A DNA stretch of 34,181 bases, from positions 1-34,181 of the forward strand of contig NZ_JACIDT010000028.1 of assembly GCF_014196495.1 (NCBI RefSeq), in the 5' to 3' direction. Position numbers and translations under genes: made by a program. Positions 6,689 to 14,032 of the stretch are shown piece after piece. Source of the stretch: Sphingobium jiangsuense (GTDB lineage Bacteria; Pseudomonadota; Alphaproteobacteria; Sphingomonadales; Sphingomonadaceae). The notes beneath the pieces were generated by a model that was not told the DNA's origin, ran no database searches, and was given only the letters and a program-made list of their open reading frames with translations. Positions within the stretch are counted from its first letter, which is position 1, and every line of letters begins with the position of its first letter.

Positions 6689-7192
6689 TCAGGCGGTCCC
6701 GTGCGGAACGTCAGCGCTCTTGACGATCGTGAACCTTTCCGGCCCGCCGAGCATCTTCGCGAGGATCGCGACAGCGTCCCGCAGGTCGGCGCGACAGAGG
6801 AATATCTCGATCGTATAGGCGCCTCGCGCCAGCATGTCCGGATCGCGGGCGGCGAGTGCGGCATGGTCTTCTGGCCAGTGGCACAGCAACAGCCATGGCC
6901 AGCCCGGTTCGGGCGGCGCATATTCGAACAGGCTGATCGTTGCCGTGTGCAGCGCACCCGGACGGGTCGCGAATATGTCCGGCACGACTGGCTCAGGGCG
7001 CTCCGCGCTCAGGAACGCTTCGAACTCGGCCAGTTCCTCGTCGGTTTCGAGGATCACCGGATAATAGCGCCCGAGCGGCAGGCCGGCGCCCGCCAGATGG
7101 CGCGGCACATCGATCACCAGCATGGCGGGCGCGGTGAAGCCTGGACGCGGGTAAAGCCGCCGCCTGGCGGCGAGATCATCGATAAGGCGCAT
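6689..7192 (-). CDS. Hypothetical protein (167 aa)
   Basis: The protein starts MRLIDDLAARRRLYPRPGF and has no recognised family. It looks like a compact cytosolic alpha/beta protein (segments APAMLVIDVPRHLAG, PWLLLCHWPEDHAAL, YTIEIFLCRADLRDAVAIL). A TTG start at 7237 would add 15 residues, but I prefer the ATG. It is the last gene of the long leftward cluster. A variant of the purine-rich leader lies about 90 bases upstream. Confidence 0.7.
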   Translation of the reverse strand: MRLIDDLAARRRLYPRPGFTAPAMLVIDVPRHLAGAGLPLGRYYPVILETDEELAEFEAFLSAERPEPVVPDIFATRPGALHTATISLFEYAPPEPGWPWLLLCHWPEDHAALAARDPDMLARGAYTIEIFLCRADLRDAVAILAKMLGGPERFTIVKSADVPHGTA

Positions 7193-7280
7193 AAAGCTGC
7201 CCTGATAAGGCGGGCGGGGCAGCGCGATCAACGACAATAGGTTGCAAATCGCGCACGATCGGCGCGCCGGGAGGCTTCCC

Positions 7281-7305
7281 GCACGCGCTCCCTCTCCTCC
7301 AGTCC
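7281..7305 (-). promoter_or_regulatory. Purine-rich leader motif (copy 2, divergent)
   Basis: The minus strand reads GGACTGGAGGAGAGGGAGCG..., ~89 bases before the ATG at 7192. It shares a following CGNGCGGGAAGC stretch with the copy near 8401-8425. Confidence 0.35.
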
Positions 7306-7361
7306 GGACGGCCGTGACGCCATGCGCGCGAGTGCGGTCCGAGAGCGCCCCTTATCGGACG

Positions 7362-7595
7362 TCAGTGGCCTGAAGGATGTCCGGAACCGCCGCTGTGATC
7401 GTCAGGCTCGCATGCCTCGATATCGTTTTCATCGAGACAATGCTCGGCGACTGCAAAGGGCGGCCCGGCATACCAGCTTTCATCAGGCGCATCGAGCTTG
7501 ACGGCAATGACGGTTCGGGTGCCGACGTCCGTGCAGCGCCAACGGGCACCGCTCATGACGAATTCCATGCCGATTGCGAAATCACTGTGTTTCAT
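7362..7595 (-). CDS. Small hypothetical protein (77 aa)
   Basis: The protein starts MKHSDFAIGMEFVMSGARWR and contains CTDVGTRTVIAVKLD, giving a small beta-rich fold that resembles short conserved hypothetical proteins of alphaproteobacterial mobile elements. I know no function. The start at ATG 7595 is the first in frame. It lies between the VapC gene and the gene at 7192, in the same direction. The C-terminal ~20 residues are acidic and His/Gly-rich. Confidence 0.7.
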   Translation of the reverse strand: MKHSDFAIGMEFVMSGARWRCTDVGTRTVIAVKLDAPDESWYAGPPFAVAEHCLDENDIEACEPDDHSGGSGHPSGH

Positions 7596-7644
7596 GACTG
7601 CTGTTCATGCGCGAGGATGGAAGGAAGCGCGACGACGTCTCGTT

Positions 7645-8052
7645 TCAGTGCGGTGCAAAGGGGTTGAAGATGCGCACGCCGAAAGCCTCGAAATCCGAGA
7701 CATTGCGCGTTGCGACGGTCAGATCGTGGACTTGCGCGGTGGCCGCAATCAGGGCGTCCTCGATAAGATGATTCTGCTGGCGGTGCATGAGCCTCGCCCA
7801 CGCCCGGAAAACGGGTCCATCGGCCGTCAGGATATTGTAGGTCGTCGCCACCTGGTCGAGCCACGTCTCGATCTCGGCGGCTTTGGCGACGTCCTGCTCG
7901 CGCGTGATCTCGATACCGGCCTGGATCTCGGCGAGCGTGACGGCGCTGAGGTGGAGGTCCTGGTCAGGAACGGCTTCAAACCAGGCTAGGACGGCCCCGT
8001 GCGGACGCGGACGGCGCAGTTCCGAGACGATATTCGTGTCGAGCAAATACAT
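7645..8052 (-). CDS. vapC: PIN-domain toxin (VapC/FitB-like)
   Basis: The 135-residue protein starts MYLLDTNIVSELRRP, the strand and first catalytic Asp of the PIN domain. Further conserved acids lie in the middle (LAEIQAGIE) and in EDALIAATA and VATRNVSDF. PIN toxins of the VapC type are Mg-dependent RNases that cleave tRNA or rRNA. Length fits the family. The start codon lies 5 bases after the antitoxin stop, so the two are co-translated. FitB is the closest textbook relative by the N-terminal motif, although FitB pairs with an RHH antitoxin rather than the Phd type seen here. Confidence 0.93.
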   Translation of the reverse strand: MYLLDTNIVSELRRPRPHGAVLAWFEAVPDQDLHLSAVTLAEIQAGIEITREQDVAKAAEIETWLDQVATTYNILTADGPVFRAWARLMHRQQNHLIEDALIAATAQVHDLTVATRNVSDFEAFGVRIFNPFAPH

Positions 8053-8057
8053 GCCGG

Positions 8058-8315
8058 TCAGGCCAGCCCGGCCGGCGACCGGCGGCGCATACGGCCGCGC
8101 GGTGGCAGCGGCAGATCGACGCGCGCCGTATCGGCGAGAAGCAGCTCCTTCAGCGTCGGCTTGGCGGCATGTTGCAGCCGGCGCCACTCGCTGGCGGGAA
8201 CGAGCACAGCCGCATCGTTTCCGCGCTTGGTGACGAGCTGCGGGCCTTCGCGCAGGCAGGCATCGAGCAATTCGCTGAACCGCGCCTTCGCATCCTGGAC
8301 AGGCCAGCTTTTCAT
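8058..8315 (-). CDS. Phd/YefM-family antitoxin
   Basis: The 85-residue protein starts MKSWPVQDAKARFSELLDAC, the Phd/YefM fold in which the N-terminal domain binds DNA and the C-terminal tail masks the toxin. The motif GPQLVTKRGNDAAVLVP is typical. I chose ATG 8315 because GGAGG lies 5 bases upstream; the longer start adds four residues. It precedes the PIN toxin with a 5-base gap. Two direct repeats just upstream are likely operator sites for autoregulation. Confidence 0.92.
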   Translation of the reverse strand: MKSWPVQDAKARFSELLDACLREGPQLVTKRGNDAAVLVPASEWRRLQHAAKPTLKELLLADTARVDLPLPPRGRMRRRSPAGLA

Positions 8316-8334
8316 GAAAACCTCCATCGTGGCG

Positions 8335-8357
8335 ACTAGTCAGATAACTAGTCTGAT
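8335..8357. promoter_or_regulatory. Operator-like direct repeats of the TA operon
   Basis: ACTAGTCAGAT (8335-8345) and ACTAGTCTGAT (8347-8357) differ at one base and are 12 bp apart, one helical turn. They lie 20 bases before the antitoxin ATG, where Phd-type antitoxins bind. Confidence 0.65.
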
Positions 8358-8400
8358 TCATGGCCGTGTGCAAGATACACTGCTGGCACGCTTCCCGCGC

Positions 8401-8425
8401 GTGGTTCCTCTGTCCTCCCCTTCCG
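8401..8425 (-). promoter_or_regulatory. Purine-rich leader motif (copy 3)
   Basis: The minus strand reads CGGAAGGGGAGGACAGAGG..., between the PP-loop gene and the TA operon, ~86 bases before the antitoxin ATG. Confidence 0.35.
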
Positions 8426-8450
8426 CGCCGGGCGTGCGGGCTTCTGTCGG

Positions 8451-9386
8451 TCAGGCCGCGAGCTTCTCGACGCCGGCGTTGAAGCGCTCGATCCAGCGCC
8501 ACATTGCCGGACGCTTTTCAAGCGGTAGTCCGGCGGCACCGTCAAGGAACGCCACAAGCTCGGTAGGTGCCTCGGCGACGATCCGATCGACCTCGCGCGC
8601 CGGCAACAGGCCCTGGTCCCGAATGAACTGCGTCATCGAACCCGGACGGGCTTCGCGTCCGCGCAGGCCCTTGGTCGAGGATCGCCAGAGTCCCTCGCAG
8701 GTTCGCAGGCGGGGTTTGGCGCGCGCTTCCATGAGCACGATCAGCCGCAGATGCTCGGCCGGAAGCGTGCGGACCTCATCGCAGGTCATTCCCGTGCAGA
8801 ACCAGCAGGAACTCGCCACGACTGGAGGAAGGCCGGCCGCCGCGATCCGCCGTTCGCAGTCCTCCCGGGTCCGACCCCATTCGCGCAACGGGTAGCGATA
8901 TTCGAAGAGATCGCTGACATGGCCCTCGCGGTGCGCATAGCGCTGGCTGTCGCGGGGGCTGCAATCATAGCCGATGAGGCGGATGACCTTCTGTCCGCGC
9001 GCCCATGCGTGCTGCGCGGGCGGCCACGCCTTGGTCCAGGCGTCCTGGGGAGCGACCTTCCATTTCAGTGAGCACACGCCGCGGCCGAACGCGATCGACG
9101 GCAGCGTGCCGTTCGTCAGGCAGTTCTCGAGCAGATCGCTGTAGGGCGGCCAATGCTTGAAACGCTTGGGCGTGTAGCCGACCGTTTCGTGGGGGATGCC
9201 GCGCTCGTCCATCCAGTGTTCGAAGGTTGGAATGAACGCCAGCGTCTCCGGGCGCTCGGGCATGCGGGCGCGCAGCACCATGTCGATCCGCTCGCCCCGC
9301 TCGGCGAGTTCGATAATCATCGCGGTCGAGTCGACGCCCGCACCCCAGGCAACGATCACCGGCGCAGGCTCGTCCGGCAGCGGCAT
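8451..9386 (-). CDS. PP-loop ATPase, PAPS-reductase-like family
   Basis: The 311-residue protein begins with strand VIVAWGAGVDSTAMI, a PP-loop variant (S/A-G-G-x-D-S) that binds ATP pyrophosphate in adenine nucleotide alpha-hydrolases. Cysteines follow at GVCSLKWK and SSCWFCTG, the pattern of PAPS-reductase-like proteins of phages and plasmids, which may bind metal or carry sulfur. DndC is a distant relative, but no dnd genes are visible. The substrate is unknown. The C-terminal half is helical. The ATG at 9386 has only a weak ribosome site, 36 bases after the upstream stop. Confidence 0.82.
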   Translation of the reverse strand: MPLPDEPAPVIVAWGAGVDSTAMIIELAERGERIDMVLRARMPERPETLAFIPTFEHWMDERGIPHETVGYTPKRFKHWPPYSDLLENCLTNGTLPSIAFGRGVCSLKWKVAPQDAWTKAWPPAQHAWARGQKVIRLIGYDCSPRDSQRYAHREGHVSDLFEYRYPLREWGRTREDCERRIAAAGLPPVVASSCWFCTGMTCDEVRTLPAEHLRLIVLMEARAKPRLRTCEGLWRSSTKGLRGREARPGSMTQFIRDQGLLPAREVDRIVAEAPTELVAFLDGAAGLPLEKRPAMWRWIERFNAGVEKLAA

Positions 9387-9422
9387 CTCGTTGTCGTTGC
9401 CCCCCGCGACGCAAGTGGCCGG

Positions 9423-9749
9423 TCATTGTCCGGTCCTCACATCGCCATGGACGATCTCGAAACCGGCCGCCGCCAGCTCATCGCACAAGGCGTACTTGCG
9501 CTCGGCACTGTCGCCTTGGTGCGCGATATAGGCGCAGCGGCCATAGTGAAACGCGAAACCTGCGCGTTTCAGGCAGCCCCGAAATCGCCGGTGGGTGCGC
9601 TCGCTCCAGTCGAAGGTGCCCACATAATTGCGGAATGCGGCGACCGCATGGACCGAACCATAATTCTCGTCGCGCCAGCGCAATTCGATCTGAGGAGGCT
9701 GTTTCCGCGAGATCCGAGCCTTCGCAGCGGTAGGATCGAAGTCCGTCAT
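9423..9749 (-). CDS. Hypothetical protein (108 aa)
   Basis: The protein starts MTDFDPTAAKARISRKQPP and has no family I recognise. It is basic, with Arg/His-rich segments (SERTHRRFRGCLKRAG, FHYGRCAYIAHQ) that could contact nucleic acid. Its ATG overlaps the stop of the zinc-ribbon gene upstream by 4 bases, indicating coupled translation. The longer reading to 9872 overlaps that gene and is rejected. Confidence 0.7.
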   Translation of the reverse strand: MTDFDPTAAKARISRKQPPQIELRWRDENYGSVHAVAAFRNYVGTFDWSERTHRRFRGCLKRAGFAFHYGRCAYIAHQGDSAERKYALCDELAAAGFEIVHGDVRTGQ

Positions 9750-10252
9750 TGGTCCGGCTCCGCGGTCCTGACGGCCGGTGTCTCTTCGCCGGAGACCAAG
9801 CGAACGAGATCGTCGCCCTCGCTTTCGCAGGCCTCGCAGAAGGCACAATCGTGAACATCCGCCAACGCCCATCGGCCGGTTGCGCTATTCCAGCGGGCAC
9901 AGGCGTCGCGGACGATCCGATTGCTGCCGCAGCGCGCGCAGATTGGCATCGCGGCAGAGGGACTCTCATCGAGCGAGGGGACCGCCAGCACATAGTGGCG
10001 TTCGGATGCGGAATTGAGGATCCAGCCCTCGGCGAGGCGCATGGCGAGGATACCAGTGAGATATTCGGCGGCGAATATCTCATAGCCATCCGTCACTTCG
10101 ACCAGCGACAGGGTTGCAAGGGTCGGCTGGCGGATTTCGAGAACCGCGAGAGTGACCTGGCGGTTCTCACTGGTCTTGTAGAAGCTGTATTGATGAATCT
10201 GTCGCAGCACGGGTTCCGGCACGGTCCGGTTATCGGCGGTCTTGTAGGTCAT
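9746..10252 (-). CDS. Hypothetical protein with C-terminal zinc ribbon
   Basis: The 168-residue protein starts MTYKTADNRTVPEPVLRQI. Two Cys pairs, CARC near residue 108 and CAFCEAC near residue 141, look like a zinc ribbon, so it may bind nucleic acid or protein. The N-terminal 100 residues are alpha/beta with no family I can name. The ATG at 10252 is preferred to the alternative start at 10279. It overlaps the downstream gene by ATGA. Confidence 0.72.
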   Translation of the reverse strand: MTYKTADNRTVPEPVLRQIHQYSFYKTSENRQVTLAVLEIRQPTLATLSLVEVTDGYEIFAAEYLTGILAMRLAEGWILNSASERHYVLAVPSLDESPSAAMPICARCGSNRIVRDACARWNSATGRWALADVHDCAFCEACESEGDDLVRLVSGEETPAVRTAEPDQ

Positions 10253-10343
10253 CGCTTGATCCTTCTGAGAAAGGCGCACGGCCGGGCGCGCGCACTCAAG
10301 GGAATGGCGCGTTCAGCTCGCGCAGCGTCGAGTTCGGAATAGT

Positions 10344-10365
10344 GCTCGGCAACGCCGGGCTTTTT
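10344..10365 (+). terminator. Rightward intrinsic terminator inside a leftward cluster
   Basis: GCTCGGC (10344-10350) and GCCGGGC (10354-10360) form a 7-bp stem with one wobble, loop AAC, then TTTTT. On the plus strand this is a textbook terminator, but no rightward gene is seen upstream of it. Confidence 0.55.
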
Positions 10366-10382
10366 CCGAGGTGTGCGGGAAA

Positions 10383-10571
10383 TCAGGCGACGCGCAGAAC
10401 CATCTGCTCGTCATTGGCAGGCGGTCGCGCCGTCACCCGGTAGGGCTGGATGGGATTGCCGGTCCGCACGACGAACAGCTCCTGGTCGGAACGCTCGCTC
10501 AGGCGGATGGCCAGCAGGTAGGCGTGGTCGAACGAGGCAAGCCTCGCGCGCAGGCTCGATAGCCGGGTCAT
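10383..10571 (-). CDS. Small hypothetical protein (62 aa)
   Basis: The protein starts MTRLSSLRARLASFDHAYLL and contains FVVRTGNPIQPYRVT, an alpha-then-beta layout. I do not recognise the family. ATG 10571 has GGAGA at good spacing; the ATG at 10583 is an alternative adding four residues. It follows the DUF6117 gene in the same direction; the intact DUF6117 reading would end at 10606, 35 bases upstream. Confidence 0.65.
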   Translation of the reverse strand: MTRLSSLRARLASFDHAYLLAIRLSERSDQELFVVRTGNPIQPYRVTARPPANDEQMVLRVA

Positions 10572-10675
10572 GGCTGTCTCCATGGTAAAGCGGTGGACGG
10601 GCCGGTCAGGCGGGGGAACGCTGCGTCCCATCGGCAACCGGCGGGCCGCCGGGCATGTCGGGCGGCAGATAGGTG

Positions 10676-10870
10676 TCATAAGGGGTTACCCTCGGCGAGG
10701 TGACCGAAGGGCGTCATGACAAATTCGCCATTGCGGTGGCCGACCCCGCAGAGGACGTAGCGGGGCTCGCCGCTCACGGCGTCGTTGCACTCCATCAGTG
10801 CAAGATCGCCGGCCTGGGCGGCGCGCAGCAGCGTCTGGAAATTGGCGCGGGCATGATCCGGGATCGCCAT
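10676..10870 (-). CDS. DUF6117 protein, C-terminus frameshifted
   Basis: The 64-residue protein starts MAIPDHARANFQTLLRAA, followed by GDLALMECNDAVSGEPRYVLC and FGHLAEGNP, matching DUF6117, a small family of sphingomonad and related mobile elements with unknown function. Family members as I remember them continue after GNP with Y-D-x-Y-x-P-P. Here the frame hits TGA two codons later. One base less in the CCCCTT run near 10681-10686 restores YDTYLPPDMPGG and an open frame to TGA at 10606. The ATG overlaps the upstream stop (TGATG). It is either a real frameshift or a sequencing error. Confidence 0.78.
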   Translation of the reverse strand: MAIPDHARANFQTLLRAAQAGDLALMECNDAVSGEPRYVLCGVGHRNGEFVMTPFGHLAEGNPL

Positions 10871-11322
10871 CACACGGCCTCCGCCGGTTCGATGACGATC
10901 CGGAACGCCGCGCCGCCTTCCAGCACGAGATAGATGCAGCTTCCCGTCTCGATGTCGCAGCTCGCGATGCTGTCGATATTACCCTGCGCGCCTGGCGCTT
11001 CCGAGGCGAAGTGGGGCGGCCGGTCATTGGGGTCATCGCCGGCCTCGTCGCATTTGGCAATGTGGGTTTCGACCAGTTCGCGGAGGAACGCGGCGATCGT
11101 TGACGTTCGCCTGTCGAGGCCCGCGTCACGGTCCTCGCTTTCGCCATCAGCGTCGTCATCGTCGGCCAGCTCGCGCAGGATCGGCGTCAGAGCATCGTTG
11201 ATGCGCATGAGCAGGCCGGAACGGGCGTCGCTGGCCAGCGCGTCGAGCAGCCGGTCGGGGATGAGATTGTTGACGGCATGGGTCGCGTCGTCGACGAGCG
11301 TGTCGAATTCGTCCTCGGTCAT
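10870..11322 (-). CDS. Hypothetical acidic protein (150 aa)
   Basis: The protein starts MTEDEFDTLVDDATHAVNNL. An acidic central stretch (ELADDDDADGESEDRDAG) separates a helical N-terminal half from a C-terminal half with a beta-like end (SCIYLVLEGGAAFRIVI). No family is recognised. ATG 11322 has AAGGACA upstream; the longer start at 11421 crosses a hairpin and lacks a site. It overlaps the DUF6117 start by one base. Confidence 0.72.
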   Translation of the reverse strand: MTEDEFDTLVDDATHAVNNLIPDRLLDALASDARSGLLMRINDALTPILRELADDDDADGESEDRDAGLDRRTSTIAAFLRELVETHIAKCDEAGDDPNDRPPHFASEAPGAQGNIDSIASCDIETGSCIYLVLEGGAAFRIVIEPAEAV

Positions 11323-11342
11323 GGACTGTCCTTTCGAAAACA

Positions 11343-11375
11343 GCCGGCGCCCGCGCGCAAAACGCGGCAACCGGC
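11343..11375 (-). terminator. Hairpin upstream of the acidic gene (attenuator-like)
   Basis: GCCGGCGCCCGCG and CGCGGCAACCGGC form a long imperfect GC stem, followed on the minus strand by TGTTTTCG. It sits between the GHKL ATPase gene and the next gene in the cluster. Confidence 0.45.
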
Positions 11376-11402
11376 GATGTGTGGAGGTATTGGCGGCGCA
11401 AT

Positions 11403-13103
11403 CTATTGGACGGCGACGCACGGCGGCGCGTCGTCATTGTCGGCGAAGGCCGCCTCGACCAGGGAACCTGCGGCGCGCACGGTGACTGCCCGGTCCTTCG
11501 GGATCAGCCAGGATACATGCTCCCACATCGCCTCCCGGACCCGCTCGATGATCGCGGCGTCCTCGCCGAGCAGCAGCATATTGGCGACAAATCGCGCCTG
11601 CATCTCGAATGCCGCCTGCTGGGTGTGATAGCTGTCGGCTCCGCAGTCCTCGCTGGGCGAAAAGCAGGCGGCTTCGAGCAGATAAGCGAGCTCAAAGGGC
11701 GTGATCGCGCAGTCCGCGCTCATCAGCACGAACACCTCCTCGAGACCGGTCCAGCAATCGGCGGGAACGATCAGGAGATCGGCGGGCAGCCAGAAGATTT
11801 CGGCAGGCGTGTCAGGATCGTCGGCTATTCGCACGGCAAGCTCGAGCGTGATCGCGTCGACCCGCCCGGATTGGAGATCCGGCGGGATCTGGGCGTCAGC
11901 GGCATAGTCGAAGACATTGTCCTGGCTTCGTTCGACCCGGAAAGAGCATCCGAGCACGCGGGGGAGCGCATCATACCAGCCATAGCCCGCAAACTCGTCG
12001 ACGGGATGGACCGGCGTTGCCTCGAGCGGCTGTCCTGCCGCCAGAACGCGGCCGATACATTGCTCGATATGGGCATGATACGCGGGCAGGAGAATCATCG
12101 GCTCGCCGGCGACGCGCTCGCCTGACAGAATGGTGTCCGCCTCGGCGGTGCGCGGTGTCCAGGCGGAAAGCCATGGCGCGACATCCGGCAGCATGACACC
12201 CAGCGCTTTCGCGCGTTGCCAATGGGCAAAGGAGAGCCGGTGGTGCCCCTCACGGGCGATGGTACGAAAGATCGCCGTCTCGCAGGCCTCGCGCAGGGCA
12301 TCGAGCGCAGCGTTCTGCACCATCTCCTTGCGCGCGGGCAGCACGAGCTGAAGGTCGGGCGCATCGACGATATCGACCTTGGCATACCAGCCGCGACCGC
12401 CATCGGCGTCAACGATATGGGGCAGCCGGCAGGGCACGGTCACGCCATGGAAGTTGATGCGGACCAGTTCGCGGTGAATATGATATTTGTCGACGAAAAT
12501 GCCGATCCGGCAGCCGTTCCACTCCTCGACGCGCGCTGCCTCACGCAGGAAAGCCTCCTGCGCTTGCCGCTCGCCGTCGAACCAGACCGGCACCGGGCAG
12601 AAGCGCGCCGCGTCCTTCATCGCCTGTTCGAGCGCTTTGGCCCATGCCTCGGGCAGGTCGATCTCGATTTCGGTGCCTTTGTCGAGCGCCGCGGGTATGA
12701 CGTCGATCAGCTTGCCGGATTCCCAGGCGTCGGGGGTGATGGTCGCCTGCCAGGCTGCGCCGAGTTCCGCCGCATGCGACCGCACCGTGACGTGGCGGCC
12801 TGCAAGGCTGAATATGCCCATGCCTGCGGGGTCTTCCGACCGGGCGATGTCCTTGTCCCAGCCGGAGTCGCCGAGCGTCAGGAACTTGGCGGGATCGGCG
12901 ATGCCGCGCCCGTCGTCGCGGATGCGCAGCGCGGCCTGGCCATCCTTTTCGATCCGGGCGATATCGATGCGGGTCGCGCCGGCGCGGCGTCCGTTCTGCA
13001 ATGTCTCGGCCAGAACGTCCAGCACCGAGCCATTGAAAAATCGGCCTATTTTCGTCAGCAGCGACTGGCCGACCGTGGTGTTGATCATCGCAGGAAAGGT
13101 CAT
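11403..13103 (-). CDS. GHKL-fold ATPase (HSP90/MutL-like ATP-binding protein)
   Basis: The 566-residue protein has a GHKL ATP-binding domain at its N-terminus: N-box LAETLQNGRRAGA (30-42), G1 box DDGRGI (63-68) and G2-like DPAGMGIFSL (91-100). The order is that of HSP90, MutL and related ATPases rather than a histidine kinase, since no dimerisation histidine precedes it. Residues ~140-566 are of no recognised family. ATG 13103 has GGAGG 6 bases upstream. The same frame stays open to 13508 through a separate gene (see next entry). Function is unknown; it lies in a cluster of plasmid/ICE-type genes. Confidence 0.85.
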   Translation of the reverse strand: MTFPAMINTTVGQSLLTKIGRFFNGSVLDVLAETLQNGRRAGATRIDIARIEKDGQAALRIRDDGRGIADPAKFLTLGDSGWDKDIARSEDPAGMGIFSLAGRHVTVRSHAAELGAAWQATITPDAWESGKLIDVIPAALDKGTEIEIDLPEAWAKALEQAMKDAARFCPVPVWFDGERQAQEAFLREAARVEEWNGCRIGIFVDKYHIHRELVRINFHGVTVPCRLPHIVDADGGRGWYAKVDIVDAPDLQLVLPARKEMVQNAALDALREACETAIFRTIAREGHHRLSFAHWQRAKALGVMLPDVAPWLSAWTPRTAEADTILSGERVAGEPMILLPAYHAHIEQCIGRVLAAGQPLEATPVHPVDEFAGYGWYDALPRVLGCSFRVERSQDNVFDYAADAQIPPDLQSGRVDAITLELAVRIADDPDTPAEIFWLPADLLIVPADCWTGLEEVFVLMSADCAITPFELAYLLEAACFSPSEDCGADSYHTQQAAFEMQARFVANMLLLGEDAAIIERVREAMWEHVSWLIPKDRAVTVRAAGSLVEAAFADNDDAPPCVAVQ

Positions 13104-13508
13104 GGGTGCCTCCGGGTTCGCCGCGACATCCTTGTCGCAACCACCGGCCTCCTCCTCCCCTCCATGGCCACCCGATCGGTCAGCGGGGCACTCTCCCTCA
13201 CTCCTGATCGTGGGGCAGCCCGGATCGGACCAGTCGATATGGCGAGCGATCCAGTCGGGCACGAAATCCCAGTCGAAGCATAGCTCGTAGCTGTCCTCGG
13301 TTTCGACCCAGGCGGCGTCTACCGCATCGGTCCAGCCGATCACGGTCATGCGAAGGGCAGCAGCGCCCATCGCGTCAAAGCTGGCGCGGATGGCGAACGC
13401 GAGGCCGATCGCATCGGGATCGGTCGCGGGATGGTCGCGCAAGGTCAGCACCGCCTCCCAGAGGCAGGCGGCGGTTTCGAGCGCGAATTCAGCAGAAGTT
13501 TCACGCAT
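13104..13508 (-). CDS. Hypothetical protein in frame with the GHKL gene (no own stop)
   Basis: From ATG 13508 (ribosome site AAAGGAC upstream) the frame runs MRETSAEFALETAACLWEAV and on to DWDFVPDWIARHIDWSDP, a plausible ~95-residue protein. It then enters a stretch rich in Gly/Glu that reads like translated leader DNA, and continues without a stop into the GHKL ATPase at 13103, giving one 701-codon frame. The purine-rich leader motif and the GHKL ribosome site lie inside it. Most likely these are two genes and the first lost its stop; a true fusion is possible. Confidence 0.6.
13151..13164 (-). promoter_or_regulatory. Purine-rich leader motif (copy 4), upstream of GHKL gene
   Basis: The minus strand reads TGGAGGGGAGGAGG, 48 bases before the GHKL ATG. 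Confidence 0.45.
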
Positions 13509-13541
13509 GGGAGCGTCCTTTCGTAATCCGAAGGAATGGGG

Positions 13542-14003
13542 TCAGGCCGCGAGACGGCGGCAGTCACCGGCGAGGCCGAAGGCGCCCGCGTCCATCTCGT
13601 CGATCAGCGGCGCGATCCGGTCATAGGCGCCGGTCAGATCGTCTACGATGATGCGCACGCAGGCATCGCCGGGGTCGGCATCATTGCGGACGGCGACGGA
13701 CATGCGCTTCCCCAGGATTTCCGGGAATACCGCGCCCACCAATATGGCTTCGATCCGCCTGCCGAGCGCGACGACTGCGCTTGCGAGCGACGCCCTGGGC
13801 GCTCCTTTCATCCCGAAATACCGCGCTGGAGCGATGATCTGCGCGATGTGAACGCAACGCTCCTGTCCGGCGACACGCGGTGAGACGATCGGCCGCATGT
13901 GCGCGTGGCGGTCTGCCGCAACGCAGGCCAGCGGGACCAGCGCGCGATATTCATGGAACGCCAGTGTGCCCGCGATGCGCGAGCGGGTGACGATGATATC
14001 CAT
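13542..14003 (-). CDS. Hypothetical protein (153 aa)
   Basis: The protein starts MDIIVTRSRIAGTLAFHEYR, a mixed alpha/beta sequence with no recognised family. GGAG lies 9 bases before ATG 14003. Segments such as KRMSVAVRNDADPGDACVRI suggest a compact cytosolic domain. It lies 33 bases from the end of the fused small gene (13508) and follows the gene at 14680 in the same direction, so it is probably co-transcribed. Confidence 0.7.
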   Translation of the reverse strand: MDIIVTRSRIAGTLAFHEYRALVPLACVAADRHAHMRPIVSPRVAGQERCVHIAQIIAPARYFGMKGAPRASLASAVVALGRRIEAILVGAVFPEILGKRMSVAVRNDADPGDACVRIIVDDLTGAYDRIAPLIDEMDAGAFGLAGDCRRLAA

Positions 14004-14032
14004 CGTTATTCTCCGAAATGGGGTTTTCGTGT

